NCBI GenBank assembly: GCA_014706295.1
Contig: JACSVZ010000004.1
Span: 88,481,047 to 88,545,046, forward strand
Length of the DNA stretch: 64,000 nucleotides
Source of the DNA: Lycocorax pyrrhopterus obiensis
Taxonomy: Eukaryota > Chordata > Aves > Passeriformes > Paradisaeidae
Direction of reading: 5' to 3'
Shown: one piece after another, positions 10,827-24,500 of the stretch
Position numbering within the stretch: the stretch's first letter is position 1
Layout: every line of letters starts with the position of its first letter
Program-made: the position numbers and the translations under genes
The notes under the pieces: generated by a model
The model's database searches: none
Told to the model about the DNA's origin: nothing
What the model saw: the letters and a program-made list of their open reading frames with translations, nothing else

Positions 10827-13800
10827 CATGGCTTCCTGTGCGTTATTAACAGGAGAAAGTATACTTCTTTGTGTCTGTTTAAACCATGGAAACATAGCAT
10901 CTCTAGCTAATAAAATGTAGGTAATACAACAAAAAAATAGCAGTACTCCATTTAACATGTACTTGTCAATAGAATGAAGGCTTCCAGGTGCTAAGGTATA
11001 TATTTCAATTACAATAGTAACTGTACCTGCACATAACATTGTATTTTCCCTGTTGTTTGTCAGGTGCTCAAGCACTTAGATCTATAAAAGCAGATTAAGA
11101 AAGAATGCAAAATAAATATTAACTTGGTTTTGTTATTAATTTCTTCCAGTCTTCTGATTTTTGCTGTTTATTTTCTTGCTAACTTTTAACTCATTAGATT
11201 GTTCTTCCACAAATATCCAGAAAATAAATTCAAAAATTATGCAAGATATTTGAAATTGAAAGATTTGAATGCCTAGCTAATAAATAATAGGCTATAGTCA
11301 TAGCCTATTATTTAGAGATCTACCGTTAACTATTAGCATGACAGAGCTGAGTTATGCCTATCCATTGTCAAAGATTGAATTGTATTTGCAAATAATTTTC
11401 AGCAGCAAAGGCAGTCAGGAACTTAAATTACACAGAAATTGATAAAGAAAAATAGAGTTTGTAACACAGTTTAAACTCAACTAAAGATATGTTACAGCAA
11501 GAAGAGCTGTCAGTTAGAGTTTAAAGATTTAGAAAGGTACCCCAAAGGAGTTATCTTTCAGTTTAGGTATGGAGGCAGTTTGAGCAGCTCACTGGCAGTA
11601 GTAACTCTAGGAAAGGGAAAAACAGAAACCAATGCAAATGCGGTTTTGGTAGCAGCAGAGAAATAATAACTAGACCAACAGACAAGGACTAGATGCCATA
11701 TCCCCATTAAAGAATTTTATTCCGTGGTTTTCAGAAGTCATGTAGCCATCGTACAGCTGCTGGTTGCAACTTTCTTAAGCATAGAGCAGTAGTTTTCCTG
11801 TGTGTTATTGACCACTCTGTATACTGTGGTGATTGCTCAGCTGAATGAAACCGTGATGATCTCATTGGTGTTGACTTACCTGTCACTTGGTGCTTTAGTC
11901 CCTGCTTAGTTTCCCTAATGCTACAGAGTAGTTAGTCTATCAAGACTCATAGAATAGAATGTTACTGTGCTTTAGCACATGTCCCTCTGTGCTTCCTTTC
12001 ACTACCTTCACCAGCACTCTCTGCAGCCTGGGGCAGATACAAGATAACTCGGAAAGCAGGAGGGATCCCCGCACCGTAACAAGGTGCCAAGAACTCAATG
12101 GGTCTATGACTCAGAGTTTCTCTGACCATGCATGGGATCTTGCAGTAGATTTCTGCTGAAGTGCTTCCCTTGTGGAATCTGCAATAGAATTCTCAGATTT
12201 TATAAATCTTTGGGAGGAGGAAACTGAGGGAGGAGAACATACTAAAGCATCTGAGTGTGGAAGAGACAAAGAATTGGGCTCAGAAAAAGATTTCATCTTG
12301 TTTTTAAAAATACAAGGTGAGAAACTGAGAGGCTTAATACCTGATAGCATAAAGAAAACAGCCATCAGAAGGCTGCTGTGTTAGATGGGACAGGAACAAA
12401 TATATGATAGCAGAGGACTGGTCAGGAAGAAAAACTTTTACATCTCTTCAGGAATAAGAGACGTATCTCTCTATTTACCTCTTCCAAATGGCCCAAAAGC
12501 AGCACACGTGTACTTCTTAATTAGAATTTTTAATTAATACCTAAATTAGCATTTGTGGATGATCCTGTTGTAGAGAAGCTGATAACTTCTGCAATAACTG
12601 TAGCAGCCTTACTGATTATTACCTGTATTAGATAGCTAGAGGAAGGACACCTGACCTTCTGACTAGGTAGATACTAAGCTTTCACCAGACAACACATAAA
12701 ATACAAGAAAAATGTCTCTACCTTAAGTTTCAAGAAAAGTATGCTGTCAAATAGATTTTTTTGCACTTTTCATGCCAGGAAAAGAAAAAAAAAAAAAGCT
12801 TACTGGTAGTGAACTACAGCCAAAATATGCAGCTTTAGTATCTCTTGTGATTTTGCTGAGCTCTAGACAACATCTACATAAGTGAGTTGGTTTGCTTCAG
12901 GACAAGTTACATCAATCAGCAGTTTCCTTATTACATTAGAGACCCCTAGGACTACACACAAGTTAACTGCCTTTATGCTCCATTCATGAAATTCTTTCCA
13001 AGAGTACCTTACAAGCAAAAGTAATTTAAATGCATGAGCACACTTTGTATAGAAAAATCTACTAGAGAAAATGCCATTGTAGCTACTGACATTTGTATCT
13101 TGAAGCTGTCCAACAAGTAGCAAGGCAGACTCTTACTGACTGAGGGGAATAATGTTCAAAACACACCTTTTAATAGGATCTGAATTGCCATGAAGGTGAA
13201 AAATGCAGCTGAGACCAAAAGAAAAGCAGTGTGGGGTGATGTAATCCTCAAATCTGAGTAGTGTATATTATTCTCCTACCTAGATGCCCTTTCAAAAGGC
13301 TGGATGGACAAGTAGTTAACAATGGAGCCTCTCTGCAGTGTTTCTTAGCCTTTTCTTGCTCTCTTCCTTTCAGCTCATTGGCTTTATACAACAGGGCACT
13401 TATTGTTGTACAAAGGAGGTCTGATTTCTTTCAGCTACCCTCCAGTGTGCCAGATAAAGGACCAGACTTTCCCCAAGCTGCCACATGGCTGGAAATGCTA
13501 GAACTTCACTCCTCTGGTAGGAGCTCCTTTGCCCAGGCCTCTCCAAAATCCTTCTGCTAATCCTTAAGGGTCATTTATATGTCACTTACTGGAGCTCGGC
13601 ATAAACACTGCAAGTCTTACTTAAAAAAGGGAGGACCCCTCTGTGCAGCACACAGCAGGCAGATTGCTAGACTATAGAAGAAAGAGTTATGCTAATCCAA
13701 CAAGTAAGTTTATTATCAATCTTCTTCGGTATTTGGTCATTCTGGAGGTTGTTTTCAAAGTTAAAAAACTACAAGAAACTGCTTATTTTTGTTTTTTCCT

Positions 13801-15639
13801 TTATTTTTCCCCTATAATCAAAGTTAAACTGTAGAATTACAGTAGCATGCCAGAGGCAGGCTTTCATGACAGCAATTATTTATTGGATATTTAAATTTAT
13901 CTGTTCGGTCTAGATACAGTGCATTTGTGGTGAGCTTTGTTTTTCATACCTGTACATCCTCACTAAGGCCTATAAAGTTCAGTACTGAGAAAGGATATAT
14001 CTTAGTCTGTGATATACCCTTTGCACAGCTGTGTAAGGGGCAGCCAGAACTGCTCTATGCCCCAAAGTAGGTGCAGGAGAATACATTCAGAATAATAACC
14101 CAGTACTTCTTGCACTTGCTAGCAAAGAGATGACTGGAACTGTACTATTTACAGGGTAGTGCTTTAATCTTTGAACATATGGAGGAAAAAAAAGTAATTT
14201 AGTCTCAAGCAGGGATAATAGGGGATAGATCTGTATGTGCAAAGAAAGGTCACAAACTCTCGACCATGTGCCAATGTTAAGAAAATGCAGTGCCTACATT
14301 GCTGCCTAGGACTGGATGCTGATATGATGTGGATTAGAGACAGGTTTTTCTCCAGCTGCTGCACCAGTGCAGATCCTCAACAATATTAATGGCAATCTCT
14401 TCCAATATACCTACTTTACTATTAAGGTTCTAGCAGTTGAAAATGTAAACTCATTGAAAAGATACAAGCCCTCATAAAAGACATCTTCCCTTACTCAGGA
14501 TACTAACAAACATTAGAAACTTTTACAGCAGTAATCTCTCACCTTTGAATAATCATAACATTTTAAAGAAATATGAAATGTCCTCACAAAATAAGGCACT
14601 CATTTTGAGTATTCAATAACCTTTGTTTTCTAAGTATGTTGCCAACTTTCTTTCATTTAACAAAACAAACCTATGATATGGCATCTTATGCTGCCAGGCA
14701 CTTTTCCTTGCCACGTTTGTACACAGCAATTCAAACAGGAATGCATATATGCACATACTCTGTGTGTTACTTGCAGACTACCTCTGTGAGTTGTTCCCTT
14801 TGTAATTACAGCCTTTCACTAAATGGCACGGAGAAGATAAATTAGGCCACATTTTCCAAGCAGTACATGCAACAATGCACAAGCCTATTTGAAAAACTGG
14901 CCTATAAAGTCTTGCAGTTCATTAAAGGAATTCTGTTACTTCACGATCTTCCCATCCATCTCTCTGAACTTTGTCCTTTTCCTTATGACTTTGTGAAAAT
15001 AATTTGCTACTGCCATGAACCAGGGCTACATGCAGGTACACAAGGGTCTCACAGTGTTACAGCTTCATCTCTGCCAGTGAGTGTGGAACAGACACAGCAC
15101 TGGGGTAAGGAGGGAGAGAGAGAATGGAAGGTAGCAGAAAGCACCACTTTCTAGGTTTCCTTAAGTTAAAAGCTGGTAGAAAGATAGTTACTGAAATGAA
15201 GCGTGAATAAGAGTCATGCCTGTCAGCTTTTGTAGGGCCCCAAAAAACTCATTCAGACTCTTAAAAAGAGTTTATGGTTGTTCATGTGCTCTGAGTTTCT
15301 CACAGGAGAAGGACAGACAAGATATTCTCAAGAGGTCAAAACAAAAAAAAAAAAACTTTACTGGCAAATTCAGAAAATCAGAGAACTTTGGCAAAAGTTT
15401 AGAGCAGCATTCAATCAACATAAAATACTTCACAAAGCATTAATTTGGAAAACTCCAAGCCCATTTGAGGTTAATTTTTTCAAAACTCTAAGAAAAGGGA
15501 ATAAAAAGAAGAAAGAGAGAAAGACAGAAAAGATGTAGAAAAGAACAAGTATAGTTACCAACTCCTAGTTCCAGTGGTGTTCAGCTGTCAGAAATCCTAA
15601 GAGAAGGGAAGGTCAAAACACGTGCTTGCCTCGTGTTCT
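10827..15639. other. Unique AT-rich sequence, no gene seen
   Basis: No repeat family recognised. It holds the perfect hairpin at 11281-11314, an A-tract near 12786-12799 and another at 15343-15356. The reading frames, up to 105 codons, show no domain I recognise. Confidence 0.6.
11281..11314. repeat. Perfect 15-bp inverted repeat with a 4-base loop
   Basis: TAAATAATAGGCTAT at 11281-11295 is exactly reverse-complemented at 11300-11314, with loop AGTC between. This is an unusually tight palindrome. It could form a cruciform or mark a templated mutation event. Confidence 0.85.
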
Positions 15640-15890
15640 GCTTTAAATACCTTCCTGGGCCCTTCCCCAGGTGTGACTTATGGTCATCTGGCCACTCTGG
15701 GGCTAGATTGGGGCTCCAGGGGCAGGTGTGGAGCATTGCCTCTGTGTGCCAGGGATTGGCAGCCACTGCAGGGCTGGGATACAGGCTGGGGGGAATGGTG
15801 GGGTGTAAGGGTTCATTGCCTCACCAGAGCAAGGCCTGACCTACCCCTTGCCCCACACACCCACACCCCCAAACCTGAAGTGTTTCGAGA
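15640..15890. other. Isolated GC-rich block
   Basis: About 250 bases are clearly richer in G and C than both flanks, with GGGCCC, CAGGGGCAGG and CACACCCACACCCCC stretches. CpG is nearly absent, so this is not a CpG island. It may be an unclassified repeat or an old duplicated exon or UTR. A 155-codon frame at 15622-16089 crosses it but resembles no protein I know. Confidence 0.5.
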
Positions 15891-18114
15891 CAGCAATCCT
15901 TCCAGGCTCTTACAGCTTTACATATTTAACTTCTCAAAAAATAGGTTATCTTTTTTAATTCCACAAGTCGTACAGTGCATGTTTTTGCTGAATCTCTGTC
16001 CTTTTGACTCTCTGGGAGATGATAGAGTAGTGATGCTCATTTCGCCACCTGCGTCTCAGGGAAAATCTGTCACCCTGTGTGATTGCTGAGAAGGTTTATA
16101 AACACTGCTCCAGACCCGAACCTCTGTAAAGCTAGAAGGACTGGAAAAGAAAACTTGAGACTTCTTCACTTTGATTACACAAGGCATTACATGAACACCT
16201 ACTAAGGTTATTTACAAGTACTCACAGAAATAGCTTGGAGTTCATTCCCATCCCCAGGGCATACCACTGGTTTTGGAACTGCTGCTGACAACCTATGTGG
16301 TCACAGTGAATTCTTCCCAGCATCTAAAATCAGTCAGCTTTTCATTCACCCTACCAGCGTACCACAATTGCACTAACACAAACAGACAGATTGTACCCCC
16401 CAAAAAAGCCTCTTTTGGCTCATTACACAGTTTCAGCAGGGAGGTCTAGCTTATCTACCTGAGATTTCCTGCTGATCTCTGGTCCAGCTGTCCCCAAAAT
16501 AAGGGTTAGTGAGGGTAGAGACATGGCTATTGCAACACAAGCCTAGAGACTCTTGAGTTTGGAATACATACGTAGAAATATGCTATTTTCCCCATTTTCC
16601 CAGAAGATGTCTAAGAAATAGAACTTACATGTCAGGTTTGTTTCTATACTGCACAGCACAATGCAATGCAGAAATGAATGTGCTGGGTACAAACTAAGAA
16701 GCAAAAAAGCTACACTGACTCAGTACTGTACTTGAGCTATTTTACTGAAAAAGCACATTAGTCCACAGATATTAGATTAATCCCACCTGGGAACACAATA
16801 ACTGCTTTGGTTGTTTTATTCTTTAAAAAATTCAGAAGAATTTTGGCCCAACAAAGTAAAAAAGAATAGACAGAAAACATGACTAAATTACTTAGTGTGA
16901 TTTAATATTTATATTTTAAAAACTAAAAATAAAAAGTGTTCAAAGAACACATGACAAAGATAAACTTTACAACTAAAGTTGCAAATTTGGAAAAATTAAG
17001 AAATTCCAGTGTTACCTTAAGCTAGCCTCTTTTATTTTAATTACTATTTCACAAACTGTGGTTTTAATAAAATGTTTTTCAGTCCTCTGAAAAAAAGAAT
17101 GCTTAGTGGTGGTTATTCAGCCTTATATTTTCTCTTAATTTTTTTGTTTTACAGCCCACACTCTATTTGCTACTCATGAGTCAAGCTCTTTTCTTAAGAC
17201 AAACCTATTTTCCTCTCTGTCTTTTCAAGTGCACTTAACCATCATAGTTTGCGAGAAGGACTTAATGTAGGAATTATGTTCTAATGTCTGCCATGTGAGT
17301 TTTGAGGCTATCAACAATTCACCTACTGAGAAGACAAAAAAAGAGGCATTAAGAGTAAAACTTTTAACTGATATTAAGTATTCGATCTCAGAAAATCATG
17401 GTTAGTGAGCTTTAGGACTAATTTTGGTTTAAATTAATTTTTCTGACTTAGTGAGGAACTCTGTCCCGCAGCATCAGGGATTGAGTCCAGTTGTCCTAAA
17501 AAACAAATTTGCCTTAATTGAGGCCTCACTTCTTGTTTTTCCTCTTATCGCTTGTCTGATTCACAAACTTCCTTATTCCAATATTTCATCTTCTGAGGAA
17601 GGGATCCTATACAAAGCAACCATCTTTCCTTGAATGACCTTAAACCATATCAAAGCAAATCTGCTCAGCATGCTATATTGTGCACGGACCTTGCAGAAGA
17701 AATCACTAGTAATCAAGGCAAGACTGCCTCGTCAATTAAACATAACAAGGGATTCTCAAGCACGTCAGTCTTGACATTTCCTAAAATTTGAGCAGTTGAC
17801 TTTGCAACCAAAATAAAGATTTTTTTAAAATTTTTATATGTGTCACATCCTATGTGTGATCATATATCAACTTTTCATCAGCGCAGTTAGAATTAGTAAA
17901 TTTACTGCAGAGACAGTTTTTCAAATTCAGAGAATTACAACAGACTTCTTATGCCATCACTAGAAAAAAGGAGATATTTGCACTTCTGATACCCGAGGAA
18001 CAGTGAGACTTGATTATTGCAACCTTCGTACTATAACAACAGAATATTTCCTTGACAGCAAGAGCTTCCTTTCAATTTTCTTAGGCCATAAGACATTTTG
18101 TTTCACTGTGCCTC
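15891..18114. other. Unique sequence, no gene seen
   Basis: AT-rich, with frames of about 60 codons or fewer past 16089. No repeat family, hairpin or splice-bounded frame stood out. Confidence 0.6.
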
Positions 18115-18560
18115 TGATACTCCTCATGTCCCTTGTTTAGTTTGGCCTCCTGTTCCCATTCTCCTCTTCTAACCATTTTAAATTTCCTTTCCTTCATAAA
18201 GCGTGTCTTCCTTGGTCTAATTTCCACCTGCTGTTCTTTTCTTTTTTTTTTTTTTTTTTTTTTTTTTGTATTTCCACACTCATCACTCATTGTCTCTGAT
18301 CTCATTACAATCTTTCCACTCCAACTTTTCAATCAATCTCTGTCTCAGCTTCACATCAGCAAATCAGGAGCCACTTCTCTATTCTTCTGGACACCCCTCC
18401 GTCCACCTCAGTTGCCAGTCCCAGCTTCCTTTCTTACTCAATCTAAAATACCTACCCCCGTCTACCCTCTTCGCGTCCCTCTGAATTTTATTCAGGCAGG
18501 ATCCTCCTAAAGCCAACAGCCCTAAAGATTGCCTACAGTATAAGGGAAAGGGTGTCCTTC
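18115..18560. repeat. Pyrimidine-rich tract with a 26-base T run
   Basis: The plus strand is strongly C/T-biased for over 400 bases and contains an uninterrupted T run at 18242-18267. Read on the minus strand this is a purine-rich stretch with an A26 run, which could be the tail of an unrecognised retrocopy. No parent sequence is apparent. The frame on the plus strand (18133-18510) is an effect of the composition. Confidence 0.6.
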
Positions 18561-21500
18561 TTCTCACTCACATGTATTGTTTCTGCTCCTGCCTGCAGCA
18601 GTCCACAGCTGCAATTGCGTTGAAAAACCTGCTAAAATATCAAGAATGAAACATGCTCAAATAAATGAATCTATGAGATACAGAATTGCAAAACCGGTAA
18701 AATTGTACTGAGCAAGGATGAACTGTCTTTTTCTGGGTACCTATATGACCATCTCTCTAGACAACGAAAGGCTACTGCTTGGCATGGCCATCTCTTTACT
18801 CTTACACTTTCTAGCCAGATCCTTTTTCTAAGTCATGGTGGAACTGGATTTTTCCAAAGAAAAGCATTAGTTAAACCTTAGCTAGGAATTGATAGATATG
18901 AGTGTGTGAAGCCTGATGCTCTTCTGAGATGGAGCTGTGGACTTGTTTATAGAGAAGAAAGTGCAATATGGACTCAGTTTTAACAGGACCAATTAAATTG
19001 AAATCTGTTGACTTAATGTTGATGATTAAACCTTTTTTTCAAAAATGAAGGATATAGACGAAGAGTCTATAATGTCTAAAGCTTATAAAATATTTCAAAT
19101 TAATTCCAATTTAACAAGATTTCACTTTGGTAATTCACTGTTGTTTTTTTGAGTATTGGTAGTGGGAGGAGGGATTTGGTTTTTTGGGTTTGTTGGGGTT
19201 TTTTTATCCACTCTATATGTGCTGCATCTTCATATTTTTCTAAGCTAATTGAAGAGTTGCCCTTTGCAGTCACTAGAGAGAAATGAGCCCTTTTTGGGTG
19301 CAATTAATCTAATATACATTGGATTTAAGCTTCTAGATGAAAGGTACTGTGTTTGTTTTCCTCTGTGCTGTACAGAAGCAATTTAGTCTGTTTCTCTTCA
19401 AGATGCACAAGATCCCCATCTTTTGTAGTTTTTAACAAATTCTTTTATTCATATCTGCGTACATTCCCCACAGTCCACTCCATGTGAGTCAAGGTCGTTT
19501 GTGTATGCAGCTGTGGAAACTGTTGGTGTCCCCTTTGCCTGGATAAGGCAGAGGAACAGAGGCTTCCATGGATGTTAGACTGGAGCACAATGTCCTTGCT
19601 GACGTGAAATGCTTTACTCCACTTTTAGATAAAAGTTTACTGAAAGAATGGAGCTTTTTCCCCACCTATACCAACCTTTTAATAGAGTGGAAATGGTCCT
19701 TGAGCATGTGGCAAATCTCCTGTAGTTTTTGCTTTCCCATAAACACCTGAATATGTAAGACAGTCTGGCTTTAAGTGCAACTCTCTGTGAATGAACTGTG
19801 GCAGAAAAAGTACTATGTTTGAGTTTGAAAAAAGAATTGAAGAACTGAAGCCATAAAATTTCCACTTTTAACCATCTCTCTTTGAATCACTGCTTTAGCA
19901 GTGCTTTTGCCTGCTTAAGAAGTATTGAAACAAACATGCAGGCAGAAAGGCTGAAGTATTTGTCCCTTAGTGAATCCTCAAAGGAAATCAAACAAAGGAA
20001 TAAAGTTTTGTAGCAGATGAAAAATTCCCCTACCTTTTATTCTCTCTGTTTGTACCTGTTTCTGCTGATGCTCGAGATCTCTTATGCATTCAGAACAGCA
20101 TTTCTCAATTTAGTGAGCATGCCATGGCAATTGATTTAGACAATGCAATAGCTGTGACAGCAATCGGGAGGCACTCCAAATTTAAAAAGTAACAGGACAC
20201 GCAAAATTGAAGCCTACTGACTGTTTTTGTGATAATTGAATTTCATTGAGTTTTAGCGTGAGAAATGAGCAATAAAAGGGCTGTTTCCAGCCACAATTCC
20301 AGGAAATGGCTTGGGCAGCACGTATCAGTAAAACATTTACACGAAAAATCATCTGTGTTACTGATTCAGCCTAACAACCTTTTCCTTCTTAGCTGCAAAA
20401 ATAATTTCAAAATAGAATAGGCAAGCCTTTGAGATAAAGAATTAAAGATGAAAAAGGCTGAATAATTTTGTATAGCTCTAGGACAGCAAATTTGCTGTAT
20501 GGGCAATTTAAATATGTTCCATCCTGAACAGTTGCAAATGAGGATCTCTTTGGTTGCAGTTTTCCCAGAACAGTTACTGAGGAAAGCTGTTTTCCTGGTG
20601 CTTAAAAACTTAATTTTTCACAACAGAAAATATTCATTAGCTTTTTATGATGCCTGAACTTGTTGCTCCTGGATTGTATTTCTTTGGGGGTCAACTTTGA
20701 GGTCTTGCTTTCAATTAGAACTGTAGTTCTCTCTATTCTTAATGCAACTCCAATTCACTCCGCTGACACTCAGCACTGCTTTGAGAAGAACAGCCTTCAC
20801 ACGGTCAGAAACAGCAAGTTAAGGAATTGCACAGACTCTTTTGTTCTTCATAGGAAACAACGAATCTTCATAACATGCTCTCCAACTGATGTTCACTTCT
20901 GCAGGTGGAGTTCAGGCAGGTTTAATCCAGACTGGATACAAACTGATCTTTGTGACTGCTTCTTTGATTACAAGAAATGTTCTGTCTTTACAGAAGTTCC
21001 AGCCGTAAACAACTTCTTCTAAGAGTTCTTCAGAAGTAAAAGTTTCTTGCCTCTGTTATTGATTTCATGAGTTCAGTAGCTTAAACTCAGGTGATTAATG
21101 AATACGTGATCCAGACCCTCAAAGAAACCTCAAATAAAATAATGTTTATCTCATCAGATATCTGACCTGTTTTACAATAAGGGTTTTTATGACTGGTGAC
21201 ACTGCAGGTCAGTGTTGTGATCAAGCCTAGCCTTAACAGTAAGGATGTATATACAGCACTTTGAGAACAGCTCTGGGACATCTGTGTTTTGTACTGACAT
21301 TCAGTCCACTGAAGGCCATAACTTTCAGCAAGTTTTACATGGGTTGGGTTTACATTTGACTCTAAATTTAAATATCTGAGAGAATGATATTAAAGGGAAT
21401 CTGCAAATAACTGTACCTGCCTGCTACTTGAGACAGGTTGTATAATGAAAGAAGATTTATGTGGTTCTCGGAACATAATAAAATTTAGCTCAGCTATTTT

Positions 21501-24500
21501 TTATCACTTTTAACAAACAATGGTTGCATTGAAAGGCTTAAAAAGAATAATGTTAGCTGAGAGGGTTTTTTGTTTTCCTGAATAATTGCTGACTAACCTG
21601 TTTTAAGATATTTCTTTTATGTATTCATAGATTCTACTCTGTTACCTTGAAGACGTGGGAAGAACTGATGAGAATTTAAATATAATTCATGGTAACAGAT
21701 TTGGGGCAAAACTTAGTCAAGTCAGTGCATTATCTTTGCATAAATAAATAACTTTTTTGGCCATAGGATAACCTAGGTATGTATTGCACAGATAGAACTG
21801 TAATCATTAAAAAAAAAAAAAAAAAAGAGAGACAGAGAGAGAAGAATTACACAGCCACTCTTCAATTTTTCACATGGAACTATGGAACTTTTACACAGGA
21901 GTCAGTGCATAACAAAGCTTCCAAATTCAAAAATAGAAATGCCTTCATTACTCATTCATGAAAAAGGGAACATGGCAAAATGTGGGTGAACATACAATCA
22001 GGCATGAAAATCCAATAAGAACACAGAGTAACGACAATGGCAGCATGGGGAACCATAAACCAGCATTGATTGGCATTTACCATTAATTTGTATTCAATGT
22101 GTGATGCAGTTGATGAGGCCCTGGGAAATAATGTATGTTTGCAAAGCACTGCTCAGAATTCCTCTGCCACCATGCCAAAGTCCTGCTGAATTGAGGAAAT
22201 GTGACAATTGCCAGATTTTTTACTCAAACACAAAATCTGACTTTGAGGGATCGGCTTTCCTCTGTCATAGTGGAAAAACAGATCCACAATTGCACATTTC
22301 AAAAAACCAGGGAGAATGTAAATGTAAGTCAGCTGGGTGAAAGAGGGAAACATATCAGATAGTTTCTATGGAGTAAAAGCTGAAATAGGGTATAAATGCA
22401 AATACCTTTCTATCAAGGTAACTTTGGAGGACATATTTAAAGGGTAGCAGAAATGCAAGAAACTCGAAGGCATTGAATTACTTCTAAATTCTGCACAGAA
22501 AGCAGACTCTAGTCAGCCCCCACACTTTCCATTCTCTCTTTTCAGAATAGGTTAATGTGGAAAAAATCAATAGGCTATTAAAATATTTCAAAGATGTATT
22601 TCAAACCAATTCTATAGAAATATTCTTATCTACTGGCAATGCACATGTCTGTCAAGCAATGACAAGGCTCTTCTGGAGGAGAGCTTTTTTAATATTAGAA
22701 TAAATAGTAGAACATACTACTCTGTAAATGTCAGGAGTACAAGCAAAAACCTGCAGGGAAAGTTCTTTCTGTTCTTCTTCTGTTGTTTGGTTTGGTTTTT
22801 TTTTTTTTTTTTTCTGAGTCTGCCTCTCTTTCGGCTTGCTCAGAGCACAGGTGCACAAGGCAGGAAGGCTTCCTTGCATGCTGAAGAGAAGCAGGCTACT
22901 GCACTACAGACTTGCCACTGTGCCTCAGGGTACTCACTGAGGTACCAAAGGCTTTAACAGACAGAGCCTACAGCCCAAAGCAGCTACGTGTGCTGATCCT
23001 TTCCATTTCAATAAAACACAGAGTGATGCACTTTTGCCAGCTGCACTTGTGCTTTTGTTTACTGCACCTACTCATTGGATTGTTAATTCTGAAGGAAATG
23101 TCCAGAGGTTCATCTCATCACCAATTATTTCATTTTCAGGGTCTAGCACCCATTACAGAGTGTGGCTAAAAGTACTGATGGTGCACTTATACATTTTGCT
23201 ACCTAGACAGCGAGATTTGTGGTATGAAACCGATTTGTTGCTGAATATCAGCATGTACAAGAGGAACGCCAGAAGGAGAGCCAGGACTAAGAATCAACTT
23301 TACTACTGGCTGTTTGTGTAGCCCTGCTCACATCACTCAGGAGTTAGATCCTGATCCCAGTCAGAACTTTTAATACTGCAAACCAGGAAGACATGTCCCT
23401 CAATATTAAAACTTATTCACTTGAAAATTCAAATCCAGCTCTGTTTTCAACGTGTAGACCCTTGAATTGCTCTTTTGAAATTACTCTTCATATGGAGAAT
23501 TTCAGCATTTTCAAATCACCTCATCTTAATTGTAACTGAACAGTAAGGCAACATTTCAGCTAAAAGTTCATATCTGACACAGAAATTTCATTATTTATTT
23601 AAGACCTTTGAGTAATTCCATCTAGATAGATCTAGGAAAAGCTCTAGCAGCTAATCCTCACTTTAGAGAATGGCCTGAAGGGATTTATTTTTTTAATGAA
23701 TTAAACAGAAATTGGGTAAAAAGCATGAATTGTTCTTGGGGCAGGAAGCAGGGTAGCCATCTTTGTCTCATCCTTGGTCCAACAGTTCTTTGACTGGTTG
23801 ATAAGAGCTAACAATACCCCAGCTGAGAAGCCTGTCTTCCTTGTGGTACAACTTTCTTTGGAGTAGTGACAACTGTGTGCTTGAGATCCTCTGGCAGTTT
23901 GCTTTTTTCTTACCTAAGCTCAGCATGTTGTAATGCAAAAATTTGTGGCACCGATATCCTTTTTTGTGTCTGATACTCTTAAGATATTTTTGCACACCAG
24001 GGAAGTAAAAAGAGAAGTTTGTGCTTGTCATATACCCAGAGCAAACATGTCAATTTTTCTGCTAAATAAATAGACCTATATTATCTAACAACAGCATGAT
24101 GGTTTGGTTTAGTGACTCACTGTGTCATCACTGTCTGAAGATTCCTTTGCACTAAATTTACATCACACAGTTCATGATCTACCCTGGGAGTAAAGATTAG
24201 AATCCACTCATACAAACTTTTTAATCTATCTTATTTGTGTGCATCATCAGAGTCTTTGTTAGAGAGCTGTTGTTTGCAGATGGTTGCACTTGCAGAGCAG
24301 AAGGAGCAAGACCTGAAGATAATGACACCTAATTTCCCAACCACTTCTCTGAACCTCAATTTAGCATTTCAGCAGAACAGATTTGTACCAACTAAAGCTA
24401 AATAAACAATATTCCCAGATTAGCAGCATAAAAATAAATGCTGTGGCTCTGTTTACTTTTTTTGGAATAAAAGCTTTCTATGACAATGCCTAATTTTTGT

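Noticed and set aside
15622..16089. 155-codon frame rich in Gly, Pro and Trp
   Set aside because: It tracks the GC-rich block, has no domain, and no splice or codon evidence.
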